A stretch of 64,000 nt of DNA from Zymoseptoria tritici IPO323 (taxonomy: Eukaryota; Ascomycota; Dothideomycetes; Mycosphaerellales; Mycosphaerellaceae): assembly GCF_000219625.1 (NCBI RefSeq), contig NC_018206.1:124001-188000 (forward strand). The letters are read 5' to 3'. Both the position numbers and the translations under genes were made by a program. The notes beneath the pieces were generated by a model. The model searched no databases, was not told where the DNA came from, and worked only from the letters and a program-made list of their open reading frames with translations. This document shows positions 19,505-30,385 of the stretch, in pieces (within the stretch, counting starts at the first letter, position 1; each line of letters begins with the position of its first letter).

Positions 19505-21071
19505 TCATAGACAGGTGATGCTTGTGCCAGGTCCCAGATTGTGCATCTCCGGTGTGGAGTCAAAATGGGCGTCGTAGAGAGTGCGGTTCTCCATGATGCA
19601 TGTGACTTGATCGTCAATCTCGGGTGGGTTCGGGCAAGCGAATTTTGAGAATGTTAGGTGTACTGCTAGGCCACTTTTCGTGTCTGTACATTTCGAGCGA
19701 CGTGCGCAAGACCAGCCCTTTGACCGTGAGATGGCCGGCCGTGACGGGACCGTAGGGATTGCTCGGATACTTCAGATCGCACGAGACGTCAAGGATGTCC
19801 ACATGATACCTGGGAAGATAGTTGGAAGAGAACCATGTTACGCTGCGCCGGATGCAAGCCCAGCTCCAACTTGGCGCGAGGTACCGCTCCGGCCTCGAGG
19901 AATCGTACGATGCGCCAGCTTTCCAGAGCACACCTCTTTGCAATTCATCTTCCCACAGACCAGCGACATATTGAGTCGGATTCTCTCTCCTAGCCTGCCA
20001 AATCTTTGCAAATCCCGAAATCGCAGGCAAAACATCCAAGTAGAAGCTCAAGACTCGTTCTGAGTATTGGCTGACGAGATTCCTCCATCGTGCGCTGACT
20101 TCAACGCTCATACCACGCCATTCCACCTCTGACGTCTTTTGATACTCATGAAGGGCATGCATCAGAGTGTAATCAGCGGCATATCTCTGAGGCAACGCTC
20201 TGGCACTCTGATCCTTCAGTATACCAAGTCGCTGACCCAGTTTGCGACTCCTCTCAAGCTTCCCACACTTGACTTCAACATCGTGCGGAACTCCTGCAGC
20301 GTGTCGTCGCTCGAGGAGTACTTTGCTGTCGACGCAGCCAAATGTAAGTCATGCCAAGTGCCCGGCGAGTAGAATGATGTCCCTGTGCGTTTGTAAAAGC
20401 TGATTCCATGGTACTGCTTTGGTGAGGTCGTTCGAAATCGCTTTGAACAAGTTCAACCCTTTGCTCTGACCCCAGCATTAGCTCAGAGCGATGTACTTTG
20501 ATGCAGCATTGGATGTATGCTGTAAGCGAATGTCATCCGTACTTGTGCCGACATGCATCAAGCGTCGTGGAAGCCATGAGTCTATGTTGAGCGGCGAGTT
20601 GATGCTAGAGCCCACATGGCAATATGGACGATCTTCCTCGCATTGTTCAATGAAGCGTCGGATCACGGTAGCATATGCGACAGGCGACTGTGAGGCCGGA
20701 ACAATGTTAGCGCTGCCGCCGATAATACCCCAGGAGACAGTGAAGTTGGAAGCGTCGGTTCCAATTGCTGGCCATGGACATGGTGCGCCTGATGAAGATT
20801 AACGCCGTCTCCCACGGAGTACATCCGGGGGACTTGCCAACCATTGTGAAGAGCTCAATCTCACATACTCTTCATGCAGCCCGCTCGACCAAGTGACGCT
20901 CTGATTGAGACACACCCGCAGAACGCCAGTATCCCAAAGACTAACGTTCATCTCTCGATCCAATCCCGGGTCGAACCGTCCCTCTCCCAGAGCTTGGACA
21001 GCCGCATACAAGACCATGCAAGAGCTACAGCAGTCGTTCTCCGCCGAAACTGCGAGCTCACGCATCGTCAT
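19505..21071 (-). pseudogene. HET-domain gene broken by a stop and frame changes
   Basis: Reading down the minus strand from ATG 21071 gives the classic HET-protein layout. First comes MTMRELAVSAENDCCSSCMVL, then after a probable intron WGIIGGSANIVPASQSPV. LPRRLMHV and YIALS follow, where the signature SYCWG should come, but the codon is TAA (20478-20480), followed in frame by CWGQSKG. A TGA at 20349-20351 and a frame shift follow around GMTYIWL. The usual SLCIIQD block is missing. The C-terminal half then runs open to 19614 (RWRNLVSQYSERVLSF, ISGFAKIW, YVAGLWEDEL, YLAPSWSWA), with one more frame change before a terminal DDQVTCIMENRTLYDAHFDS. HET proteins mediate vegetative incompatibility; this allele cannot make a full product unless the assembly is wrong. 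Confidence 0.8.
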
Positions 21072-21319
21072 CCCTACGACGGCAAATCTTCGGTCTGAGT
21101 TCCAAGAGAACTCAGCCAGACAGTATCCTGCCTCGGGCAAGAAAATTCGCGGCAGATGGCTCTGAATGATCGTGGCGACGGTTCACGGTCGCAGACTGCC
21201 TTCGATGTCGTCTACCGGCTACAAGCAATGTCTCTTGACGGCTTCGCGAAGATGCAGTATTCTGTTGTATTGAACCTAATATTCCATTACAAATCGCTGT
21301 TCCGCCTCCAAGAACATTT

Positions 21320-23069
21320 CTACGCAATCCAAAACCACACTTTCTGAAGCATATTCTTCGGCACAGGAGGGACATCCCTCCTCTCCAGCTCATCCATCTC
21401 CCTCTTCCCCGTATAGCAATCCACATCCTCGATCCTCTTACTCCAACTCCATTCTTTCCTCCTGCCACCCGCAACGGGATCATTGACTCCCACCACCGCA
21501 ACATATGTCTTGTGTCCCAGATAGAGAACCAAGAAGATCGGTATCGTCACGTACGCCGCCATAAAGTCCGAAACGTTCCAGTTCTGCGGGAAGAAGACTT
21601 GAAAGCCGTTTGTCAAGGTGAGGAGAATGACGACGAAAAGGACGAAGTAGGTGGCGTATGGTTGCAGGGGCGTCTTGTAGGGGAGCTTGTGGAGCATGTT
21701 CTGAAAGGCCATGGCCTTGCGGAACTGGAGATATGTGAACATTACCACGATCCAGGCGATGAAGCCGGAGATGGTGGAGATGTTCGAGAGCCAGGTGAAG
21801 ACCTGGGCACTGCTGCTGTTCAGAGTGAGGAAGGCGAGGAGTCCAACGGCCCAGGTTACCAGCACCGCGGTGTACGGTATGCCTCGTTTGGTAGTCTTGG
21901 CGAAGAACTTGGGCGCCTGTCCGGAGATGGAGAGGGAGTAGAGGACTCGGGAGCCTGAGTACAAGAAGGCATTGCCTGCACTCCAGGCGGAAGTCAGAAC
22001 TGCTGCGTTGATAACATGGTCGAGCCCCTCGATGCCAGCATTCATAATACCAATGACGAACGGCGAGGCGGAGGCATTCCCAGCGCCGAGGAGCCGCTCA
22101 TCGTTGGACGGCACGATTATGCCGATCACGAACGACCCCAGGCCGTAGAAGACGGCCAGACGGTAGATGAAGCGGCGTGCGGCTTTGGGGATATTTCGTC
22201 GTGGAGCGACCGTTTCACCGGCGGAGATGGCGATGAGCTCGGGAGAAGTGATGAAGGCGAATCCAGCTCTGGCGAACGCTGACCAGAATGCCAAAAATTT
22301 ACCAGTGTTACCTGGAACGATGTATTCTTTGAATGCTCCATAGCCGTCCTGGTATTTGTAGTATCGGAAGCCTAATCGGTCCTTGTTTGGACCACCGCCC
22401 AGCATCAGGACGAATCCGACAATGATGAGGCCGACGATGGTAATGAGCTTGATGGAGGCGAACCAGAACTCGGCCTGGGAATAGTTAGCATGACAGATTT
22501 GAACGAAGTTCGGCATCTGAACAAACCTCGCCAAAAAACGACACGGCGATGATATTCAACGCCAACACCAGAATGAGGAACAAGGCGATCCACACTCCAG
22601 CAGAGATCGACTCGTTCCAGTACGAGATGATGACAGCACCCACACTGGCTTCAGCTGCCACCAAGATCGCATACGCATACCAGTAATTCCAGCCCGCGGC
22701 GAAAGCCAGGCTGTCATCGAGGAAGCGATTGACGAAGTAGGGAATCGTGATGCCCTTCAACGGCAGGTATGTGACCATTTCGGCGAGGCAGTTCATGACG
22801 TTCCAGACCACGAGCATCATGCTGAGGTATGCCATGAGAAGAGGTGCGGGTCCGACAGTGCTGAGAATGGCGCCGGAGCCGATGAAGAGACCTGTTCCGA
22901 TGGCTCCTCCCAAAGCGAGGAACTGGATGTGTCGACTCTTGAGCCCTCTCTCGAGCTGATGGCCTCCGGAGAGGTCGATTTCGTTGATCCCGGTCATGGT
23001 GTTCGTCTTGGTGAGGTCCATGGCGGAGGTCTCGCCATAGTCATAGCGCTTGGACTCGAGGTCGTCCAT
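21320..23069 (-). CDS. Amino-acid permease (fungal YAT/APC family)
   Basis: Two exons: 23069-22527 and 22474-21320. The 52-nt intron at 22475-22526 has donor GTTTGT, branch GCTAAC and acceptor CCCAG. The product is 565 residues. A hydrophilic N-terminal tail leads to the family signature LKSRHIQFLALGGAIGTGLF, then about 12 helices, PELIAISAGE, RRNIPKA and the conserved SGSRVLYSL. Splicing joins SFFGE to AEFWFASIK, which is the expected continuous helix. It transports amino acids across the plasma membrane with protons; the substrate range is not readable. The hydrophilic C-terminal tail (DELERRDVPPVPKN) fits plasma-membrane permeases. Confidence 0.92.
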
Positions 23070-24076
23070 GATGTCGTGAAGGATAGTGGACCTTCAGCAG
23101 CGACTGGTGGATTCTTCTTCCGCGAGATGGGAAGGACAGGATGCAGTGGATATATCAGACGATCTGCAGCGCACAATCGCAAGATAAAGAAGTGAGGTCC
23201 AAATCGTCCAAGACTTCCTGCGAGTGCGGCTAGAAAAGGGCCAAGAGCGACGTGCCATTTTTTCTCCACGCCTCCACACGCCATGCTATGGTGGAGCATC
23301 TTTCCTGGGGTACATGAAGATCGGGAGGATCCAGTGGTCGAGCAGTCCCAATCAAGCAATTCGGTCCCTTTCTGCCATTATGTAACGCCCGCTTGGCTCT
23401 GGGCCGGCGAGTCTGGTAGTTCTTGGTGGAGTCATGGCTTTGCGATGCCGGAGTGAGATGCTCTTCTTCGTATACTGGCTCTGTCGATATCCTCTGCGAA
23501 TGTCCCGAAAACTCACGTCGTTGTATGTGGACGGAAGAAGGTCGGAGGTCTGATGAAACATTCGAATAAAGATCGTCGGCAAACCGGGATGGCGGCGTAG
23601 GTTCTATCTCGACCCTGCAAGCGCGCCTCCGGCCTCCGTCAATTGCCGACATCGCCCGCCAAGATCTGCAGAGCCTCCTTTCCTTATCTCTCACCATCAA
23701 TGTCGTCTCGCTTTCCATCGGACTTTGAGATATCAAGATTCCCGTGAGCCTGACTAGGTACAATCAGCCAGGGCTACAATGTACAGCATACGAGTCCCGA
23801 GATGCCTCTGCATGGCAGGTCACGTCTACGGAAGATGTTTGTGAGTCTCACGAACTGTGCCGGTTGATCGTCGGACGACATGGTCGCGACATGCTTCGTG
23901 AACGGACAGCTTGCTTGCCATCAATGATGGGCGGGATTCGGCGAACTGTAATGTCTGCTCGGTCTGCCACTACTACACATGCAATGACGACTCTCGAGAG
24001 TCTTGAGAAGTTTCGTCGTTTCAACTACACATCTAACAGACTGCGTCCGCCATTGTCCCATCGCAGACTCAAGCAA
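23070..24076. other. Intergenic, permease upstream region
   Basis: 1 kb without a convincing gene. A 177-codon minus frame (23763-23230) has composition unlike a folded protein and no recognised domain. I see no repeat. Confidence 0.45.
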
Positions 24077-24814
24077 TCACTCATGAACCTCCTCCTCCCT
24101 CTTCCACTGACCCTTCTTCTGCGAATACAGACTCCACGCACGATCCGCGATATTCTCCGGGTTGAGGTTCTTCGCCTCAGGTGACACTACTCCTCCGATG
24201 CTCAACAGTCCAACGTGGACGTCCGGGAACTTGACAACGAGCGACAAGACCAGAGAGCGCTGGGCTGACTTGACCAGAGACAGCGAGACCAGATCTGCGA
24301 CCGGCTCTTTGTACAATTGAGTCGTGCTGGTGACGAAGAGAGACGGGTTCTCGGCGGACTTCAATTGAGGGATGGCCCACTTTGCGACTTCGTAGAGTGC
24401 GAGGTTCGTGAGCTGCATCATATGATCAGCCTCGACGTCAAATTTCACCTGCGGACATCAAAAACTCACCCTGAAATCCTTCTCAATGGCCTCAACGTCC
24501 TCCTCAAGCGGCGGCTTTCCCGCAACCCTCGCGGCATTGAACAGAACACACTCCAACGTGCCAAACCCCTCCACCTCCTTCAAGGTCTTTCCCAATGCCT
24601 CAAAGTCCGTCAAATCGCACGTCCACGTCTTGACCTGGCAGCTGTATCCTCGTTCCTGGATGGCATCGAGGACTTTCCCTTGGTCTTCTTTCAGGCGGTC
24701 GGCGTTGCGAGATACCAGTGCGATGTGAGTGAACCCACGAACGGCAAAGGTGGACGCTACGCCGACACCGATTCCGGGACCGGAGCCGAGAACGAGGAGG
24801 GTTTTGCCTGGCAT
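24077..24814 (-). CDS. Short-chain dehydrogenase/reductase-like protein
   Basis: Exon 1 is 24814-24470 and exon 2 is 24412-24077; the intron at 24413-24469 is 57 nt (donor GTGAGT, branch CTGAT, acceptor ATGCAG). An earlier CAG would leave only 21 nt and is rejected. The 226-residue product opens with a Rossmann nucleotide-binding motif, LVLGSGPGIG, followed by ALVSRNADRL, TCDLTDFEAL and the joined DFRLTNLALYEVAKWAIP. The catalytic Tyr-x-x-x-Lys is not canonical: the Lys is in SLSLVKSAQR but the Tyr position is Leu. This is likely a divergent fungal SDR subgroup, either using another mechanism or non-catalytic. The substrate is unknown. Confidence 0.8.
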
Positions 24815-27065
24815 TTTGAGGAATTTGGAAACCGATGGAGTTGCAGAGTTGAGATCCTCGCTGCTTTATCGACCTCCGTTCGAGTTGGCAATGGGTTGAG
24901 GGATTCGGATCGCAGAAGGAAGTCACAACAAGCGTTGATGATATTTTGCTGGAGCTCCGCTGATGATGACATAGCGGCCGGTTACGCGGTCGAGCCGACT
25001 GAAGCTGTACCTTTTCCGGTTAGCGTTCAGGGAATGGCGCTAAGCTCTGGGCAACATGTTCGAGTGAATCTGCTTTCAAGATGTCTCTGGACGACTCGCA
25101 AGATGGCTTGAATATGAACGGAATGAAGACCTCGCAAGGTCTTTGCAAGTCTTGCAATTTCACCGGAGTTGCAGCAAACAGTGGCCTCGAAAGACGACTC
25201 TACGGTCCCAGGACTGTCTCAAGAAGACGCTTCTCATTTTCGATGACCTGGACCCAACAGCTGCTCAGAGCCGGGACTTTGAAGGCCTTCGTACAGAATC
25301 AAAAACGTCCAACCCAGCTGTCTGTCGGACCTACACAGCGCCCTGTGCAAGACACGACCGGAGAGACTTCAAATATCCAACACAGAACTCCAGCATCAAT
25401 CCATCCATCAAGTTCAACGAACGAAACAGCAAAACGAAACTCTCGTAAAGTCCAGAAATCCTCATGACAGTAGCAAACAGTAAAGAAACCTCAAGCCGAA
25501 ACTTCGACAAACGCGCCCCTCGGCCAGCGCTCGAACTCGGGCACTATCAACAACAAATGTGGAACGACGAACATTGCAATCCTATCTTCCACAAGCCCCC
25601 CCTTCTCAGCCGACGAACAAAAGAGCAAAAGAAACTCTTACCAAACAACACGAGTCCAGAAACCCTTTCCAAATCGTTATATTACTACAAGCCCTGTTCT
25701 TGCGAAGCGGCCAAATGGGCGGGTTTGCTTGATTGGTTGGAGGGCAAAAGATTTCGAATATATCTGTCTAGCAGTGTTTGCTTTTGGACTGCTTCCCGCT
25801 CCCATGCCTGTGCCGGACGGGAAGGGCAGCGGTAAGGAAGGGCTGGCGTGGAGCGGAGAGTCCCCCTCTGAACGTGGTCTGAACGGGCGAGAGTCTTGTC
25901 TCAGCGTTGTCGACCCTGCTGGAGAGCAAACAGAGTTCGAGATCTCAGCATGAATGCTGCGATCGTGCCAGACCAACGATGAGCCTGCTCTCTCAAGCTA
26001 TGGATGATTCTGCGATGAATCCGTGAGCGGAGATCAGATGGTCCCGGAGTATCGGGCTCAGAGACGATGTCGTCCATTGCGGGTGCACTGTTGGCCTACT
26101 CTCTTGACGGACGATCCTTTGCTCACTCAAGTGCTGGTCCTACTATTACACTGTTGCAGCCATGAAGAACCAATTCGAAGAACGGCCAGCGGCTGTGGTG
26201 AGGACTCACTCACCTTGTGAGCTTCACGGAGCAGTCAACATCTTTACTCGAGGAGAAGGAGGAATACTGCGCCCACGACGCACCTCGACCTCGATGCTGA
26301 ACAGCTTCACGTTCGCAAGACAACTCGGCACTTCCGGTCCCATGCGAGGGGATACAACCTGTACCTGCTCGTCTCATCTGCCTTGCGAATCACGGCACCT
26401 GCTCTCGTGTGCGTGTGTGTGTGTGTATGTGGCGGCATCTGCGGCACACCCCTCATTGTGGTGAGGGTGGTGGTGGTACTTCTCTCCGTGCTGTTCGTCG
26501 GCGAGTGGTGATATGGCGTGAGTCCTGCAAGAGACCAGCTCACCCCAGGTGAAAAGGTCTCTGGTGCGAACGAGGGCTTCTGACTCATTTTGGTCCGGAT
26601 GGAGACGTTTGTCGGATCGTTTGCTTGGTCGGTTTTGGTGGCGAAGGAGAGGCATCAAAAGGCTTGTGGAGACGCTGAAGTGACTTGTGTTCACTGTGGT
26701 ATGGGAGAAGAGGCTTCCGAGAGGCTGACGAGACCACAAAGCCAAGACTAGCTTGAAATTCACATCACCTCTCAACAATGGTCATCGCAAAAGCCCTCCG
26801 GGATGGCCGCTCTTCGCTGCTCGGAAAGAGCAAAGAGCGCACCAAGGCAAACATAATCGGAGTATGGGTGTCGTTGAGGCTAAGGTATTGAGAAGGATGA
26901 CCAACGACGGTCTATCAACTGACAAGAGCAAATCCCAAGCTTCTTCCATTTCGTCTGCTGGAAGGAAGAGCTGACGGTAGGAATGAAGTCGACGAGACAA
27001 GAGGAAACAATGCCTAGGAACTGGAAGACGACAGGAATGCCTTGGGTTAATCCGTTGAGTGGCCC
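24815..27065. other. Intergenic, no complete gene
   Basis: 2.25 kb. The only notable items are a GT microsatellite at about 26408-26431 and an ATG frame at 26778 whose first 28 codons look protein-like (MVIAKALRDGRSSLLGKSKE) before a possible GTATGG donor. It may be the 5' exon of the interrupted gene beginning at 27066, but I cannot join them convincingly. Confidence 0.4.
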
Positions 27066-27882
27066 ATGGAGACAATACGAAGATCTAGATGGCCAGACCG
27101 ATCCAACGCCGCGGACTTCTACGCTTCACTCCACGCCCTCCCCCCAGAGAACACATCGACTGCGCGCATCTCCAACAGACTACACCAACGATAGCGAGCA
27201 CCTCCAACATACGACGACGCTCTCCCTCTCTGCTCTCTGGACTCGATCTCCGATCGTCCCTGCCGTCCAGCTCCGCCCTCTACTCTCGATCCTTCTCGTC
27301 ACCAGCGTAGCAATCGCCGTGGTATACTCCTTAGCCTTGTTCTCTTCCCCCCTCTCTGCTCCTACCACCGCGCGCCGTGGCACTCTCGAGAGTACTGTAT
27401 CTTCGAAAGGGGATGCAGTCGAAGAGAAGAAGTTGTAGATGGACGATCCATGGGCGGTTGAGGAGGGATATCTGGGAGATGATGAGGAAGACGGCCGATA
27501 CCATTTACGTCCTCACATTTCGATGCGGACGAGATATCCGAGTCATCCGCATTCGACTTCATCGACTGTTCATTCATCGATCCAGACTTCCTGTCCGGCC
27601 TGGCTGGCCTCTTTCCCAAGCTGGCGGCGGTCGGTATGTACAACTGCCCGCACTTCAATCTCTCTCCCTCTTCGCCAAGTATCCAGACTCCAACGTCGTC
27701 CGGGAGATCATTGCGCCTTTCCTTGCGTTAGCAGACCGTGCCGACCTCAGCATTGAGCAGATATCTGCCCAGCTGCCTTTCAAGGTGCAAGCGGCCGTTT
27801 GTGTGCCGCCGCCTCACTGGGATCATTGGCTGGCAGAACTCGATCTAAGACACCGAAGTGTATGGCAGGATGGCGTCTAATG
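27066..27882 (+). pseudogene. Interrupted unknown gene
   Basis: In one frame the sequence reads as protein from ATG 27066 (METIRRSRWPDRSNAADFYA, LHALPPENTS). It is crossed by TAG at about 27192 directly before RAPPTYDDALPL. It continues in the same frame much later as DADEISESSAFDFID and FLSGLAGLFPKLAAV. After a plausible 51-nt intron (27634-27684, GTATGT to CCAG) it ends DSNVVREIIAPFLALADRADL, LPFKVQAAVCVPPPHWDHW and a stop at 27882. The middle part has further stops or an unresolved intron. No family is recognised. It is either a decayed gene or one with introns I could not place. Confidence 0.4.
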
Positions 27883-28320
27883 CGACGAGCCTTGTGATGG
27901 CGCTATTCCAGCTGTTCAGAACGACGGAGGCATCCAAGATCTCCAACTTCCTGCATGAGAGGTGGGGGAATTCCGCCGTCCTCTCCTTCACTTCATTTCT
28001 TCTCGTCATACGTCTCTCTTTGTTGGTCCCTGCGGCTCTGTCCTTTGTGGGCATTGCGTTCCTTCAATTCCATGTCAGTGTTCGAAGGCAGAGCTTCTGC
28101 GGGCCTTTTGATTGACAGCGCAATGTCTACATTGAATTGCATCAGCGGTTCTCTTCGTTTTATCTCGTTCCTCCGTCGAAGAGCCTCGCCACTCTTCAGA
28201 TCCCTGTGCATTGCAGTCCGCAGATATTGAAGGAAGGAAGGACCTGAAAGCCAAGAACATTCATACACCTTCAGCATCTACAAATACCGACAGCTCGTCT
28301 CTCCCAGAACCTGACACAGA
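27883..28320. other. Intergenic, no gene seen
   Basis: 438 bp between the convergent interrupted gene and the purine permease. Nothing distinctive. Confidence 0.5.
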
Positions 28321-30385
28321 CTACGCAGCCTTACTCTGTCCCAGACCACCAGTAACCTCCCCACTACTCGAGCTCGCCCGTCCAGCATCGACGACCGACA
28401 ATCTCGCCTCCTTGCCCTCCAGCACACCGACCTCACCACCATGCACACTCTGTCCCTCCTCCGCCTCCCAAAACCTCTTATTCCCCGTCGCGGCCCTCTT
28501 CAACCAAGGCGGGAACACACCTCCGGGCAGCTTATACGTCCAGAACTCCTTCTTCTCCTTATCCGCCGGTCGTATTCTACCGCCGGTAGCCTTCTCGATG
28601 ATCCATATCGTGGTATTGATGAGAATGTAAGACATGATACCCGCGATGAGACCGTAGGCGATGGAGTAGGTGAAGGGCATGATGGCGATGGTGAGGAAAG
28701 CAGGAATGGCATCGCCGATGTAGTTCCAGTTGATGTCGGCGGAGGCTTTGCACATCAGAGAGCCGACGATGACGAGCGTGCATCCGGTGGCCCATGGAGG
28801 GATCGAGGCGAAGATCGGGGCGAAGAAAATGGAGATGAAAAAGGCGAGACCGGTGGTCATGGCGGTCAAGCCGGCTGGAGAAGATGTCAGCGTAATCTCA
28901 GACATGCTGAGGAGGAAGCGCGGGAAGGACTCACTGGCTCCACCCTCCGAAATACCAGCGCCGGATTCGATGAACGCCGTCACAGGGGAACATCCCATCA
29001 AACTCCCAATACTCACGCCAAAAGCGTCCACCAGGTATGCGATCGCAGAGCCCTCAAAGTCTTGCGTCTCCGGGTCCAGAGCTCCAGCATATTGCGCCAT
29101 GGAGTACATAGTTCCGGTGCAGTCCAAGATATCAACGTACAGAAACGTGATGAAAGCGACGGCGAACTGGCCACCATGGGCGGAGATGTCCCAGTCTTGT
29201 ACGGCGAGAATCTTTTGGATCGGATGGAAGGTGACAACCTGTTTGAAGAAGTCGAAGCGAGAGGTGCCGAGTTCTGTGTATGGGAAGAATGTCACGGCGG
29301 TGTCGCGAGGCCAGGAGGTGATGGAGACGAGGAGAATGCCTGCGATTATTGCTCCCTTCACACGGAAGGCCATGAGGAAGACGGTCATGATGCCTGTAGT
29401 TTTCAATCAGCAAGTGGGTCGACGGTTGAAAGTCTAGAAACATACCCCCAAGGAAGATTCCAATCCATAGCGTAGGAGAACGCATCTTGGCACCAGACGG
29501 ACAGATTCCCATCTCATCCTTGGCAGACTCAATGCAGCCAGCCAGCTCCAAAGGGGTTGAAGTTGCTCCAGTTACGAGTCCGATGCCAGCAGAGTACGTC
29601 AAGCCGATGAGAGTGAGGTAGAGACCAATTCCCACCCCAGTAGCCATCTTGATCGAGTGCGGGATGGCGCGGGCGAGCCATTGTCGGAGTCCAAGAATGG
29701 TCAGAACCACGAAAACGAAGCCTTCGAGGAAGACAGCGGTCAAGGCGGTCTGGTACGGGATATTGCCTGTTCCGTGATAGCCAACTACGTTGAAAGTGAA
29801 GTAGGCGTTGAGTCCTGGATGATCTTGTCAGTGATGTCCAGAAAAGTCGAAAAGTCGGGAGATCAAGATGTCGGCGGCTTTGGGACCCCCATCAAAGAGG
29901 CGCCATCCAAACGAACAACAGCAAGGGAGTTGAACTCACCCATTCCAGGAGCGATAGCGATTGGCATGTTGGCCAGGATCCCCATAGCGAATGAGCAAAG
30001 CGCACTGATAGCAGCCGTAGCCGTCGTCAAATCCCGCTGAACCTCAGCCACACACAGCATGTACGCCGGATCGGAGTCGCATACGTCTGGACTCGCTTCA
30101 TAATCGCATACGCAAGTTCCTCCAGATTGCGAAACAATGCTAGCGTTGACGGAAATGATGTATGCCATGGCGAAGAAAGTCGCCAGACCTGCTCTGATCT
30201 CTGTCCAGAAGTACGTATTCTTTCGCTCTTTGGGCTGGAGGAAACAGTCAGATGATGTTCGAAAAGGTCTGATCTTCCGCAACAGAAGGCGAAGCAAGAC
30301 TCACATGTCCACTGCCTTGAAGGCGGAAGTAGCGCCCTACAAATGACCGCGCCACGGCGGCATTGCTGTCCTGGATCCAGCCCAT
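28321..30385 (-). CDS. azgA: Purine permease, AzgA type (NCS2 family)
   Basis: Five exons: 30385-30305, 30234-29940, 29814-29446, 29393-28935 and 28874-28321. The introns are 70, 125, 52 and 60 nt, all GT-AG. The 585-residue product matches AzgA-type hypoxanthine-adenine-guanine/H+ symporters in length. Key segments are GHPKERKNTYFWTEIRAGL, AMAYIISVNASI with a following GGTC, the substrate-region PGMGLNAYF and QTALTAVFLEGF, VSITSWPR, the conserved GCSPVTAFIESGAGISEGG, GLTAMTTG and IPAFLTIAIMPFTYSIA. About 12-14 membrane helices are expected in the plasma membrane. Each splice junction restores a family motif, so the model is well supported. The symbol is by resemblance. Confidence 0.92.

Noticed and set aside
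24449..24469. A 21-nt intron in the SDR gene using the first CAG after the GTGAGT donor
   Set aside because: Too short to be spliced; the next acceptor gives a normal 57-nt intron and restores the family sequence DFRLTNLALYEVAKW.
26408..26431. GT-rich tract as a CRISPR-like or regulatory repeat
   Set aside because: A simple dinucleotide microsatellite; no spacers or regular units.
28441..29475. A 344-codon + strand frame across the purine permease
   Set aside because: Shadow of the permease, whose five exons and motifs are clear on the minus strand.
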